From Streptomyces sp. ICC1 (GTDB lineage: Bacteria > Actinomycetota > Actinomycetes > Streptomycetales > Streptomycetaceae): DNA of 64,000 bases. The position numbers and the translations under genes were made by a program. The stretch spans positions 5,535,022-5,599,021 of the forward strand of contig NZ_CP030287.1 of the NCBI RefSeq assembly GCF_003287935.1, written 5' to 3'. The notes beneath the pieces are model-generated. The model worked only from the letters and a program-made list of their open reading frames with translations. It was not told the origin of the DNA and made no database searches. Of this stretch, positions 56,121 through 64,000 are shown piece after piece; the stretch's first letter is position 1, and each line of letters starts with the position of its first letter.

Positions 56121-56985
56121 GTCGGCGCGCGCGGGCGGCGCGGGCGATCGGGAGGTAGCGCAGGCGCTCCGGCAGCAGCGGTACGAGCACGCGGACGGCC
56201 GCGCTGAACAGCCGCAGCCGGCGCTCCTGGGACCGGGTCCAATTCAGGCCGATGGCCGCGCGGGCGTCGGGCGGCATGTAGCCGACGGTGACGAAGGCCC
56301 GGAAGTGCAGGAACGCCGCCCGGAGCACGGGCCAGGCCAGGCGCAGCAGGATCCGGACGGCCCTCGGGCCGACCTCGGGGCGGGGCAGCGGCGCATCGGT
56401 GTCGAGGAGCTCGCGGGCGACCTTGGTGGACTCGATCTCCTCGGCCAGCATCCGCTGGTAGTACGGCCAGTACTCCTCGATGCTCTGCGGCATGTCCCGG
56501 TCGTGGAGGCCGAGGATCCGGCCGACCTGGAGCCACTCCCGGTAGAGCTGCCGCTCCTGGGCGGGGGTGAAGCGGCGCAGCAGGTAGCGCCCGGCGTGGA
56601 GGTAGACGGGGAAGCCGGTGGCGTGCACCCAGGCGTAGCAGGCGGGGTCGAGGGAGTGGTAGCGGCGCCCCCGGGTGTCGGTGCCCTGGATCTCCTTGTG
56701 CAGCCGGCGCACCCGGCGCCCCTCGGCCGCGGCGTCCGCTCCGCCGTACACCCACAGCTGGACGGAGCGCAGGGAGCGCTCGCCGCGGCCCCAGGGGTCG
56801 GTGCGGAAGACGGAGTGCTCGTCGACGCCGGCCCCGATGGCGGGGTGGGCGACCTGCATGGTGAAGGCGGCGGGCAGCATGAGCAGCGCCCGGACGTCTC
56901 CGGCGATGGTCCAGAGCACTCCGCCGGGCGGCGGGGGCTCGGGGTCGGTGCGGCCTTCGGCCGCCGGCCGCGTCGTCGTGGTCAT
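56104..56985 (-). CDS. DUF2236 (MpaB-like) protein
   Basis: A 293-residue protein of the DUF2236 family, which includes fungal MpaB and the latex-clearing oxygenase Lcp and is thought to bind heme. Features: LPAAFTMQVAHPAIGAGVDE with a conserved histidine, YAWVHATGFPVYLHAGRYLL, and EYWPYYQRMLAEEI. Acts on unknown, probably hydrophobic substrates. No partner gene; it converges with the M1 peptidase. Confidence 0.88.
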   Translation of the reverse strand: MTTTTRPAAEGRTDPEPPPPGGVLWTIAGDVRALLMLPAAFTMQVAHPAIGAGVDEHSVFRTDPWGRGERSLRSVQLWVYGGADAAAEGRRVRRLHKEIQGTDTRGRRYHSLDPACYAWVHATGFPVYLHAGRYLLRRFTPAQERQLYREWLQVGRILGLHDRDMPQSIEEYWPYYQRMLAEEIESTKVARELLDTDAPLPRPEVGPRAVRILLRLAWPVLRAAFLHFRAFVTVGYMPPDARAAIGLNWTRSQERRLRLFSAAVRVLVPLLPERLRYLPIARAARARRRAGTP

Positions 56986-57212
56986 GCGTACGCCCCCAGA
57001 TGTCGGTCTCCGTTCATCCAGTATGACCGCGGTCGGGAAACGGGCCCGGTCCGGCGGGGCCGTGACCAGCCGCTTCGCGAGGGCGCGCGGACCGGCGGCG
57101 ACTGATGTCCTCGCCCCGGACAGAAAGTCGTGTCACGGGTGTTACCCCGAAGTAACCGTGGCTGCTTGGATGGCGGAGCCGATCTTCCCCCACAGGAACG
57201 AGGGAGACCTCC

Positions 57213-58205
57213 ATGTCGCACGTCCCGCCCCGCAAGGCCCCCCGTGCCGCCGCCGCCGTCGTCGCGGCGATCGCCGCCGGGGCGCTCGCCGCCACCACGG
57301 CTCCGGCCGCCACCGCCGCGGAGAGCGCCGCCGCGCCGCGGCTCAGCGTTCTGTCGTACAACGCGTTCCTGATGAGCAAGAACCTGTACCCGAACTGGGG
57401 CCAGGACCACCGGGCGGCGGAGATCCCCAAGGCCTCCTTCTTCCAGGGGCACGACGTGGTCGTGCTCCAGGAGGCCTTCGACAACGGCGCCTCCGACGCA
57501 CTGAAGTCCAACGCCTCCGCGCAGTACCCGTACCAGACCCCCGTCGTGGGCCGCAGCAAGAGCGGCTGGGACGCGACGGGCGGCGCCTACTCCTCCACCA
57601 CCCCGGAGGACGGCGGCGTCGCGGTCCTCAGCAAGTGGCCGATCCTGCGCAAGGAGCAGGTCGTCTACAAGGACGCCTGCGGCGCGGACTGGTGGTCCAA
57701 CAAGGGCTTCGCCTACGTCGTGCTGAACGTGAACGGCGCCAGGGTCCACGTGGTCGGCACCCACGCCCAGTCCACCGACCCGGGCTGCGGCGCGGGCGAG
57801 GCGGCGGAGATGCGCGCCCGCCAGTTCCGCAGCATCGACGCGTTCCTGGACGGCAAGAACATCCCGGCGGGCGAGCAGGTCATCGTGGCGGGCGACATGA
57901 ACGTCGACTCGCGCACCCCCGAGCTCGCCACCATGCTGGCCAACGCCGACCTGGCGCCGTCCGACACCCGCACGGGCCACGCGTACTCCTTCGACACGGC
58001 GCTGAACTCGATCGCGAAGTACCGCTACCCGACGGACCCGCGCGAGGACCTGGACTACGTCCTCTACCGCAAGGGCAACGCCCGCCCGGCGAACTGGGAG
58101 AACAACGTGGTGAAGGAGCAGTCGGCCCCCTGGACGGTCTCCAGCTGGGGCACGTCCTACACCTACGACAACCTCAGCGACCACTACCCCGTGATCGGCC
58201 GCTGA
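57213..58205 (+). CDS. Secreted sphingomyelin phosphodiesterase
   Basis: A 330-residue exported phosphodiesterase of the bacterial neutral sphingomyelinase group (DNase I-like/EEP fold). A Sec signal ends near residue 36 (AAATTAPAATAAES). Active-site segments are LSVLSYNAFLM (Asn), VVLQEAFDNGASD (metal Glu), VVGTHAQSTDP (His), VAGDMNVDS (Asp/Asn) and the final LSDHYPVIG (Asp-His catalytic pair). GAGGGAG precedes the ATG. It would hydrolyse sphingomyelin or related phospholipids outside the cell. Confidence 0.92.
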   Translation: MSHVPPRKAPRAAAAVVAAIAAGALAATTAPAATAAESAAAPRLSVLSYNAFLMSKNLYPNWGQDHRAAEIPKASFFQGHDVVVLQEAFDNGASDALKSNASAQYPYQTPVVGRSKSGWDATGGAYSSTTPEDGGVAVLSKWPILRKEQVVYKDACGADWWSNKGFAYVVLNVNGARVHVVGTHAQSTDPGCGAGEAAEMRARQFRSIDAFLDGKNIPAGEQVIVAGDMNVDSRTPELATMLANADLAPSDTRTGHAYSFDTALNSIAKYRYPTDPREDLDYVLYRKGNARPANWENNVVKEQSAPWTVSSWGTSYTYDNLSDHYPVIGR

Positions 58206-58222
58206 GCCCCGACCTGACGGAC

Positions 58223-58243
58223 GCCCGCCGCGACCCGGCGGGC
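58223..58243 (+). terminator. Hairpin terminator of the sphingomyelinase gene
   Basis: Perfect 8-base arms (58223-58230, 58236-58243) with a 5-base loop, 18 bases after the stop codon. Confidence 0.7.
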
Positions 58244-58419
58244 ACCCGACCCGGGGGCGGAGAGGGTCAGCCGACCGTGCGCTCGCGGTGGCTTCTGGCA
58301 GCGACCGCGGCCGCTGCACGCGACGTCCGTGCGGTGTGCAACGAAGCGGATACTAGGTCGCCGCCGACGGCCTCGGTGCGCGCGAGGTTGACGGCGACAC
58401 TGTGTCGGTCGCAGCCGAA

Positions 58420-58641
58420 CTAGTCTGCTTCCCGATGCCAGGGCCGGTCTCCGGGTCTGAGGAGCGTCTCTGGGGGCTTTCCGCTGGCCCGGCGCTGGCT
58501 CGCGGTGGACGCCCCCACGAAAAGGATCATCAGGAAGCCGACAATGCACAGCGGCCACATGGTGAATGCCCCAACGATGAGGAGGAGCAGCCCCACTGCC
58601 AGGAGACCTCGCGTCCACTCCGGCCCTTGCTGATCAGCCAT
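58420..58641 (-). CDS. Small membrane protein
   Basis: A 73-residue protein with two hydrophobic stretches (GLLAVGLLLLIVGAF and PLCIVGFLMILFVGAST) and a charged C-terminal tail. GGGAGG lies close before the ATG at 58641, supporting expression. Function unknown. It follows the HD gene in the same direction, separated by a strong hairpin. Confidence 0.65.
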   Translation of the reverse strand: MADQQGPEWTRGLLAVGLLLLIVGAFTMWPLCIVGFLMILFVGASTASQRRASGKPPETLLRPGDRPWHREAD

Positions 58642-58711
58642 TCCGGCCTCCCTTGCCGAGGCTGCACACGGTACGCGACCGGCTGCACCTCCACCCCCGG
58701 ATCCAACACGA

Positions 58712-58743
58712 CGCCCTCTTCCGCCTACGGGCGGGAAGGGGCG
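58712..58743 (-). terminator. Hairpin terminator after the HD-domain gene
   Basis: 14-base arms (58712-58725, 58730-58743) pair at 13 positions around a 4-base loop, 18 bases after the HD gene stop. It probably separates that gene from the small membrane protein gene. Confidence 0.65.
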
Positions 58744-58760
58744 CCTTCGTGCGTCCGGGG

Positions 58761-59339
58761 TCAGGCCTTCTCGCCGATTGCCGCCCGGAGCCAGTCGAGC
58801 GTGCCCTGCCCGAGCAGCTCCTCGGCAAGCCGCTGGCCCGTCTCCGTCGTCAGCCGGGCCCGGCTGTTGTCGATCCACCGCTGGGCAGCCTCGTACCCCT
58901 GGGCCTTGTACTCGATTCCCTGGAGCATGCACTCCAGCTTGTCGGCATCGCGCGCGCAGATGGCCTCCGCCGAGTCCTTCTCCTCGTACTCGGTGACCAG
59001 ATCCCGAATGACCGTGGCCAGCAGCTCTGGCATCCCCGCCGTCTGGTCCGCGGTTACCGCCACGGGGTCAGCCGCGGTCGAATACCTCTTCCCGAGGTGG
59101 TTGACGTCCCCAGTACGGGTCTCCTGGGTATCGTGCCAGACGGCGAGGAACGCAGCTCGCGCCGGATCGGCACCCTCCAGCTTCGCGATGATCGAAGCGA
59201 TCAGTGAGGTGCGCCACGAGTGCTCGGCGACGCTCTCGGGCAGTTTGACGCCGGCCATCCACCAGCCCGTGCGGGCCGTGTTCTTCAGGGTGCCCGCCTC
59301 GTAGAGGAAGCGTGCCACCGCGGACAGGTCGTCAACCAC
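58761..59339 (-). CDS. HD-domain hydrolase (YfbR-like)
   Basis: A 192-residue HD phosphohydrolase. Metal ligands are the histidine in ESVAEHSWRTSLIA, the HD pair in LAVWHDTQETRTGD and a later aspartate in CARDADKLECML, the pattern of YfbR-type 5'-nucleotidases. The GTG at 59339 has AAGGAG at ideal spacing. It sits 14 bases after the XRE gene stop, forming a two-gene operon. It probably dephosphorylates a nucleotide; a signalling nucleotide is possible given the regulator neighbour. Confidence 0.85.
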   Translation of the reverse strand: MVDDLSAVARFLYEAGTLKNTARTGWWMAGVKLPESVAEHSWRTSLIASIIAKLEGADPARAAFLAVWHDTQETRTGDVNHLGKRYSTAADPVAVTADQTAGMPELLATVIRDLVTEYEEKDSAEAICARDADKLECMLQGIEYKAQGYEAAQRWIDNSRARLTTETGQRLAEELLGQGTLDWLRAAIGEKA

Positions 59340-59353
59340 GTCTGTTCTCCTTC

Positions 59354-60469
59354 TCACGCCTCGGCGAGGCGGATCGCGTACTGGATTCCCTCCAGCTCCC
59401 GCCGCGCGCGCGTCGAGGGCTCGGTGACATCCAACAGCACCGGGAGCCGGTCGCGGAGCGCACGTCCTGGCACGGACGGTGCACGGAGGAGGTTGGGCCG
59501 GGCCGCGAGAAGCGCCCAGAGGGTGTGGATGTTCAGGTCAAAGAAGCCCTGCTCGGGCGAGAGGCCGGCCACGAGGTGCCGGAGGAGCTTGTGGCCGTGC
59601 CAGGCCGGGGCGATGGGGTCGGCGATGAAGTCGTCGGACAGCTGTAAGTGCGCTGATTCGCCGATCCAGTAGGCCCAGTAGCTCAGGTTCGCGGCCTCGC
59701 CTGCGTCGTTGCCCTCCAGGGTGGACGTGATGAAGTGCGTCATGCGGTCGCGGTCTCCCTGCCGCGCGGCGACGGCGGCCACGGAACGGGCGTTGAGCCA
59801 CTGGGTGAGCCAGTCGTCGGGGCGCTCGGCCCGCTGCTGCTGAGCGAGCCAGTCAGTGGTGTCTGCCGCATCGTCGTACCCGGCGAGGTAGAGGGCTTGG
59901 CGCCGGAGGAGGAACGGACCTCCGCGCGCTTCCTCGGCCGTGCGCCGCATACGGCGGAAGAACCGGCGCCGGTCGTCTGCGGCGAGTTCCGGCCCGGAGG
60001 GTGCTGGGCCTCGGCGAGGTCGGGCCGGAGTCCGGAGAGCACGCATCGGCTCGGGCGTCACGCCGTTGAGGGGCCACACAACCACCTCGATCAGGTCGCG
60101 CTGCATGACCCACGCGCCCAGCGGGCCATCGCTCGTGGGCCCGTCGTCGTGGAGCGCGCTCGCCAGGAGGACGTCAGCCTCCAGGGCCTTGTCAAGGGCA
60201 AGGAGTAGCGCAGGGCTGACGCCCATCCGCATGAGTCGGTGCCGGTGGACGAGCATCTGGCCAACAGCCAGAGACGTCAACGGCCGGCGTCCGGATTCCC
60301 ATCCGGCGACTGTGTCGGTGGACACGAGGAACGCCTCAGCCAGAGTCTCCTGCGTGTGGCCGACCTGCTCTCGGATGACGCGGAACAGATAGCCGGACAC
60401 TATGCCGCTGCGGCCACGCTGAGGGGTTCCCTGACTGCGAGTCAGGGTGGCCTGACCGTCGCCGCTCAT
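59354..60469 (-). CDS. XRE-family regulator
   Basis: A 371-residue regulator. An XRE helix-turn-helix lies at ~25-85 ([20 protein letters not shown], then [16 protein letters not shown]). The C-terminal ~280 residues are helical without a strict TPR pattern ([40 protein letters not shown]). GAGGAGG precedes the ATG at 60469, deciding the start. It is divergent from a run of small genes and forms an operon with the HD gene. A similar XRE plus HD pair with divergent small genes is a recurrent Streptomyces accessory arrangement as far as I recall. Confidence 0.8.
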   Translation of the reverse strand: MSGDGQATLTRSQGTPQRGRSGIVSGYLFRVIREQVGHTQETLAEAFLVSTDTVAGWESGRRPLTSLAVGQMLVHRHRLMRMGVSPALLLALDKALEADVLLASALHDDGPTSDGPLGAWVMQRDLIEVVVWPLNGVTPEPMRALRTPARPRRGPAPSGPELAADDRRRFFRRMRRTAEEARGGPFLLRRQALYLAGYDDAADTTDWLAQQQRAERPDDWLTQWLNARSVAAVAARQGDRDRMTHFITSTLEGNDAGEAANLSYWAYWIGESAHLQLSDDFIADPIAPAWHGHKLLRHLVAGLSPEQGFFDLNIHTLWALLAARPNLLRAPSVPGRALRDRLPVLLDVTEPSTRARRELEGIQYAIRLAEA

Positions 60470-60586
60470 CGCGCCTCCTCTGCCAGCATGCTGCCCCAAA
60501 CTACCCGTACTCCGGGTCACTTCATGCCCGATGGCGGGATACCTAGGCTCGCCCTACTACCCGCTGACGACGGAGGGAGTGACCCC

Positions 60587-60751
60587 GTGTCCAGCCCGCA
60601 CCCGCACCATCCCCTGTGCATCGACACCCCGGACTACCCGGCGGCCGGCACCGCGACGGTGCATCTACCCAGTGCCGATCTGCTCGATCGCGCGGCGGTT
60701 GGCTGGGAGCAGTTCACCGCCTCGATGAGCGAGGGCGAGTCCGATGCATGA
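60587..60751 (+). CDS. Small peptide, 54 residues, unknown
   Basis: A 54-residue peptide starting at GTG 60587 with GGAGGGAG upstream. It reads SSPHPHHPLCIDTPDYPAAG, then HLPSADLLDRAAVGWEQFTA, and ends in an acidic SEGESDA. His/Pro-rich N-terminus, no hydrophobic signal. Its end overlaps the next gene by 8 bases. It is divergent from the XRE gene. It could be a signalling or regulated peptide, but there is no direct evidence. Confidence 0.5.
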   Translation: MSSPHPHHPLCIDTPDYPAAGTATVHLPSADLLDRAAVGWEQFTASMSEGESDA

Positions 60752-60953
60752 GCCCGAGTACCTGCCGCATCCCCTGCTCCGGCAACGGGTCCGCGATGTG
60801 GCCTCGGGAACTGAGGGCGAGCTGATGGCCGTCGTCCGTGAGGAGGTCCGCCGCGTTTGCGGAGATCCCCAGTACGCGCCGATCGCCTACATCCGCATGC
60901 CGTCCGGCCGCGAGCACACCGCGGCCGTATCGAACATCGAGGCCACGTCATGA
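60744..60953 (+). CDS. Small hypothetical protein, 69 residues
   Basis: A 69-residue protein (HEPEYLPHPLLRQRVRDVAS, then GELMAVVREEVRRVCGDPQY) with two helices and a C-terminal strand segment. Overlaps the previous gene by 8 bases and the next by 4 (ATGA), so it is part of a coupled run. Function unknown. Confidence 0.55.
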   Translation: MHEPEYLPHPLLRQRVRDVASGTEGELMAVVREEVRRVCGDPQYAPIAYIRMPSGREHTAAVSNIEATS

Positions 60954-61030
60954 GCGACTGGCGCGGCCAACTTCTGTTCGTGGCGGTCTCACTCGGGTTC
61001 CTCGCCGTGATCGTCGTCGGCACACGCTAG
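60950..61030 (+). CDS. Tiny single-helix membrane protein, 26 residues
   Basis: A 26-residue peptide: SDWRGQLLFVAVSLGFLAV and a short tail ending GTR. One transmembrane helix. The ATG overlaps the preceding stop (ATGA), which supports translation. Likely a small membrane regulator or just a coupled peptide; too short for family assignment. Confidence 0.45.
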   Translation: MSDWRGQLLFVAVSLGFLAVIVVGTR

Positions 61031-61069
61031 ACCACACCGTACCTTCCTGCACACGACCAAGGGAGACGC

Positions 61070-61537
61070 ATGTCCAGTCCGACCCCGACCCCGCCGCCTC
61101 CGTGCAGCGTCGGCAAGAGCGAGACACCGCCGCCCGCCGTCACCGGCAACGTGCTCACCGCTGCGCCCGGCGAACGCAACGCCCGCAGCCTCCTCGACGC
61201 CGACGAGTTCATGACCGTCACCGCGACGCTCGCGCGCAACGAGCTGAACTTCGACCGGGTGTACGCCCAGCAGGTCATCGTCGAGACCCTCAAGTTCGTT
61301 GTCGCGGCCGGCGAGAGCGACGAGCGCCTCGCACCCTCCGCGATCATCGACAAGGGATTCCACGCGCTCCTCGAGAAAACCGAGATCCACCACGCCGTGG
61401 GCGCACGCCTCGGTGTCTTCGTGCACCATTATCCGGCTGTCTCCGGCTCCGCGCCGATCGCGCCCGGCTGGTTGCAGCGGACGGTCGACGCGATCCGTCG
61501 GGCCGGCTTCGCCGAGGAGAAAGACATGTGGGCGTGA
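61070..61537 (+). CDS. Conserved hypothetical protein, 155 residues
   Basis: A 155-residue protein. A disordered Pro-rich N-terminus (~1-25) precedes a helical domain: SLLDADEFMTVTATLARNEL, FDRVYAQQVIVETLKFVVAA, APSAIIDKGFHALLEKTEIH. I recognise the sequence type as common beside Streptomyces XRE-type regulators but know no function. GGGAG occurs upstream of the ATG. Its stop overlaps the next start (GTGA). Confidence 0.6.
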   Translation: MSSPTPTPPPPCSVGKSETPPPAVTGNVLTAAPGERNARSLLDADEFMTVTATLARNELNFDRVYAQQVIVETLKFVVAAGESDERLAPSAIIDKGFHALLEKTEIHHAVGARLGVFVHHYPAVSGSAPIAPGWLQRTVDAIRRAGFAEEKDMWA

Positions 61538-61892
61538 TCACGGCGAAGTTCCCCACGTCCGCAACGGACGTCACCACCTGTGAGGCCTGTTGGCGGGAGC
61601 CGGTCGAAACGGCCCGTACCGCCGCCCACGCCCATGGCCGCGACCTACTGTGCATCCCGTGCGCCGAGGCCGGCTATGCGGCCCGCGTCGATCTGTTCCC
61701 CCCGCTCGGCATCTACAAGCTCAACGGAAGGACTTTGAAGATGACCATGGACTCTGGCAGGCACGGCACCCCCGGCGGCCCGCAGCTCCCGCCGGACCCT
61801 TACGGGCGGCGTCAAAGGCTTACAGCGTGTGGTTCGTCGGCCGCGTACACTGTGGATACGCGGGAGGGGTTCAGCCTGTCACGCGGCACTGA
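61534..61892 (+). CDS. Two-CxxC small protein, probable frameshift near 61804
   Basis: Starts at GTG 61534, overlapping the previous stop. The first ~90 residues include two CxxC pairs (TTCEACWREP and LLCIPCAEAG), which could form a zinc ribbon, then GIYKLNGRTLKMTMDSG. The frame then runs on, antisense into the HEPN gene, which is implausible. Adding one G to the GGG at 61804-61806 shifts to a frame reading AASKAYSVWFVGRVHCGYAG and stopping at 61892, just before the HEPN gene stop. So a consensus deletion is likely. Function unknown. Confidence 0.45.
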
Positions 61893-61895
61893 CAG

Positions 61896-63176
61896 TCACG
61901 ACACCGGCCGGGAGTCCTGCCAGATCGACTCGAATTCCTCGCGGTACGTGGGGAACAGCCCGTGCTCCGCGTCGCGCTCGCGCGCGGGCCCCCGCCCGCC
62001 GCCCCGCAGGACCAGGACCGGCGCCTCCATGCCCCGCGCCCGGCGCAGGTACGACTGGACCACCGCGATCCCCGAGGACTCGCCCTCCACCAGGTACGCC
62101 GTGAAGCGCGGGGTCTCGTCGAAGACGTGGATCTCGAAGCCCGACGGGTCGCGCAGCCCCGCCCGCACCCGTCGCACGTGCAGGATGTTCATCTCCACCG
62201 AGCGGCTCAGCTCGCCCTTGCGCAGCCCCAGTTCCCGCTCGCGCCGCTTGACGGCGCTGCTCGCCGGGTTCAGGAACAGCAGCCGCACCCGGCAGCCGGC
62301 CTCCGCGAGGCGTACCAGTCTTCGGCCCGAGAAGTTCTGGACCAGCAGGTTGAGCCCTATGCCGATGGCGTCGAGCCGCCGCGCGCCGCCGAAGAGATCC
62401 TCCGCCGGCAGCTGGCGCTGCAACCGCACCCGGTCCGGGTGGACGGAGATGACGTCCGCGTACCGGTCGCCGACCAGGTCCTCGACCGCGTCGATGGGCA
62501 GCCGGTCCGCCGACGGCGAGCCGGCTCCGCCGCCCAGCACCTCCAGCAGCCGCGCCGACGCCCGCTCGGCCTGCTCCAGGACCGCCCGGGACAGGGCACG
62601 GTTGCGCGAGACGACGTTGCGCGTGACCTCCAGCTCGTCCAGCGCCTGCTCGATCTCGCGCCGGTCGTCGAAGTACGGCTCGAAGCAGGGCCAGTGCTGG
62701 ACCATGAGCTCGCGCAGCTGCGGCAGGGTCAGGAAGCTGAGCACGTTGTCGTCGGCGGAGTCCAGCAGGTAGCCCTTGCGCCGGCTGACCTCCCGCACCG
62801 CGACCGCGCGCTGCACCCACTCCTGCCCGGCGGGCCCGGCGGCCGCGACCACCCAGTCGTCCCCGCCCCCGCCGTGCACGGGCTCGTAGACCGGCCGGAG
62901 CACCGCCCCGACCACGGACCGCAGCCGCTGCCCGATCAGATTCAGCCAGATGTACGCGCGGCCCGCGCGCTGGGCCCGCGTACGGACCTCGCCCCAGGCG
63001 TCCGCGCCCCAGTCCAGCTCGGCGCCCGCCCCGGCCGCCGGCGCCCTCCCGGCCTCCGGCGGGGCCAGCGACACCGCTCCGGCGGGAATCCCGCCGGGCG
63101 CCCCGCCTGCGGCGTCCGCCGGGCCGCCCTCGTGACCGCTGTCACCAGGGGGCAGCTCCAGACCTCCCGAGCTCAC
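61896..63176 (-). CDS. SAV2148-family HEPN-domain protein
   Basis: A 426-residue protein of the SAV2148 type, a conserved Streptomyces family annotated with a HEPN domain. Characteristic stretches are WGEVRTRAQRAGRAYIWLNL, EWVQRAVAVREVSRRKGYLL, LPQLRELMVQHWPCFEPYFD and CRVRLLFLNPASSAVKRRER. HEPN proteins are often RNases, but I do not see a clear RxxxxH here. The GTG at 63176 fits family starts (SSGGLELPPGDSGHEG). Its location next to glgX matches other Streptomyces. Confidence 0.82.
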   Translation of the reverse strand: MSSGGLELPPGDSGHEGGPADAAGGAPGGIPAGAVSLAPPEAGRAPAAGAGAELDWGADAWGEVRTRAQRAGRAYIWLNLIGQRLRSVVGAVLRPVYEPVHGGGGDDWVVAAAGPAGQEWVQRAVAVREVSRRKGYLLDSADDNVLSFLTLPQLRELMVQHWPCFEPYFDDRREIEQALDELEVTRNVVSRNRALSRAVLEQAERASARLLEVLGGGAGSPSADRLPIDAVEDLVGDRYADVISVHPDRVRLQRQLPAEDLFGGARRLDAIGIGLNLLVQNFSGRRLVRLAEAGCRVRLLFLNPASSAVKRRERELGLRKGELSRSVEMNILHVRRVRAGLRDPSGFEIHVFDETPRFTAYLVEGESSGIAVVQSYLRRARGMEAPVLVLRGGGRGPARERDAEHGLFPTYREEFESIWQDSRPVS

Positions 63177-63505
63177 CCGTGCACCGCCTCCTGCGTCTGG
63201 ACGCCCGTCTCCAGTGATCACGGAAGGGTACTCCGCGCGCACGGCCCCCTGCAGCCCGATGCGGCCCCAGGTGACCCGACGAACCGTACGCCGGAAGGCT
63301 GTTGACCCATTATCCGATGCGCCCATCATCGGATTCGTCAGATGTACCCGTGGTCCGCCAAACCTCCTATCAGCTTTCCGGGTCACCCGGTAGGACCCTC
63401 CCAAGTCCCCGCGTGAGAGCCCTCTTTCGGGGAAGATCTGCACATGAGGTCCACGCCGGATCAGCCCGAACATCAGCCCAACACCCACGGGAAGAGTCGT
63501 CTTCT

Positions 63506-64000
63506 ATGCAGGTCTGGCCGGGACAGGCGTATCCGCTCGGTGCCACGTACGACGGCGCCGGCACCAATTTCGCGGTCTATTCGGAAGCCGCCCGACGCAT
63601 CGAGCTGTGTCTGCTGCACGACGACGGCTCGGAGACCGCGGTCGAACTGCGCGAGACCGACGCGTTCGTCCGGCACGCCTACCTGCCGGGCGTGATGCCC
63701 GGGCAGCGCTACGGATTCCGCGTGCACGGCCCCTACGAGCCCGAGCGCGGCCGGCGCTGCAACGCGGCGAAGCTGCTCCTGGACCCGTACGCGCGCGCCG
63801 TCGCCGGCAGCGTCGACTGGGGCGAGGAGGTGTACGGCTACCACTTCGGGCGGCCCGACTCCCGCAACGACCTGGACTCGGCTCCCAAGAGCATGAGCTC
63901 GGTCGTGGTCAACCCGTACTTCGACTGGGCCAACGACCGGCCGCCGCGCCACGAGTACCACCGGACCGTGCTCTACGAGGCCCACGTCAAGGGCCTGACC
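63506..64000 (+). CDS. glgX: Glycogen debranching enzyme GlgX (N-terminal part)
   Basis: The first 165 residues of a GlgX-type alpha-1,6-glucosidase, running off the window end. QVWPGQAYPLGATYDGAGTN begins the N-terminal CBM48 domain; VHGPYEPERGRRCNAAKLLL and LLDPYARAV are typical, then SVVVNPYFDWANDRPP and LYEAHVKGLT, the entry to the GH13 barrel. ATG 63506. It debranches glycogen or maltodextrins. The divergent HEPN gene shares the 330-base upstream region. Confidence 0.93.
   Translation, partial: MQVWPGQAYPLGATYDGAGTNFAVYSEAARRIELCLLHDDGSETAVELRETDAFVRHAYLPGVMPGQRYGFRVHGPYEPERGRRCNAAKLLLDPYARAVAGSVDWGEEVYGYHFGRPDSRNDLDSAPKSMSSVVVNPYFDWANDRPPRHEYHRTVLYEAHVKGLT

Overview
This is high-GC actinobacterial DNA, almost certainly Streptomyces. 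Coding is dense, starts are often GTG or TTG, many genes are coupled through ATGA/GTGA overlaps, and familiar Streptomyces neighbours occur: ligA beside rmdB, and an SAV2148-type HEPN gene beside glgX. The window is probably not one continuous piece of chromosome. Three stretches are recognisable, slightly corrupted Illumina Nextera adapter sequences (7534-7586, 25670-25717, about 43792-43828). They cut the window into four blocks whose order and adjacency cannot be trusted, and each cuts into or abuts a gene.

Block 1 (1-7533) is core chromosome: a DUF1330 protein, an SDR oxidoreductase coupled to a MetE-like methionine synthase, NAD+-dependent DNA ligase LigA, the c-di-GMP enzyme RmdB (GGDEF-EAL), and a coupled deoxyribosyltransferase-like gene.

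Block 2 (7587-25669) is accessory DNA. It starts with phage or mobile-element type replication genes (DnaD-like initiator and truncated DnaC-like loader), divergent from a multi-HTH XRE repressor. Next comes an operon of an ImmA/IrrE-like metallopeptidase, an MAB_1171c-family membrane protein and an amidohydrolase, then a PPOX-type oxidoreductase. The highlight is a compact RiPP locus at 15.4-18.1 kb: a radical SAM/SPASM maturase, a 72-residue precursor with five aromatic-X-Asn/Asp motifs (WEN, FDN, WDN, FDN, WDD), a pentapeptide-repeat protein and a possible oxygenase-like protein. This is what a triceptide (three-residue cyclophane) pathway looks like. Two small regulator-associated proteins and a TPR-type XRE regulator lie upstream. 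The block ends with a 2H phosphoesterase, a GIY-YIG-like protein, an orphan protein, a PIG-L deacetylase, a methyltransferase-NUDIX fusion and a second methyltransferase.

Block 3 (25718 to about 43760) carries an NAD(P)H quinone oxidoreductase divergent from its likely XRE regulator, an O-methyltransferase, a DUF4328 membrane protein, and a carbohydrate ABC importer (lipoprotein plus two permeases, no ATPase) in an operon with a GH38 alpha-mannosidase. Upstream of that operon, on the other strand, is a second highlight: a near-perfect tRNA-like cloverleaf (37114-37184) directly before a gene for an unrecognised 625-residue protein. A BamE-like small protein, a universal stress protein, a PLP-dependent dehydratase with a TetR regulator, and a secreted GH27 alpha-galactosidase cut off by the third adapter follow.

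Block 4 (43829-64000) holds a 5'-truncated ArsB/SLC13-type transporter, an ABC-F ATPase, a HEAT-repeat protein with a probable consensus frameshift, a second ImmA/IrrE-MAB_1171c module (followed here by an SDR enzyme), Tex, an SCO6745-family protein, a secreted M1 peptidase, a DUF2236 protein and a secreted sphingomyelinase. A small regulator island (HD hydrolase, XRE protein and a divergent series of tiny genes) follows, then the HEPN-family gene and the start of glgX, which runs off the window end.
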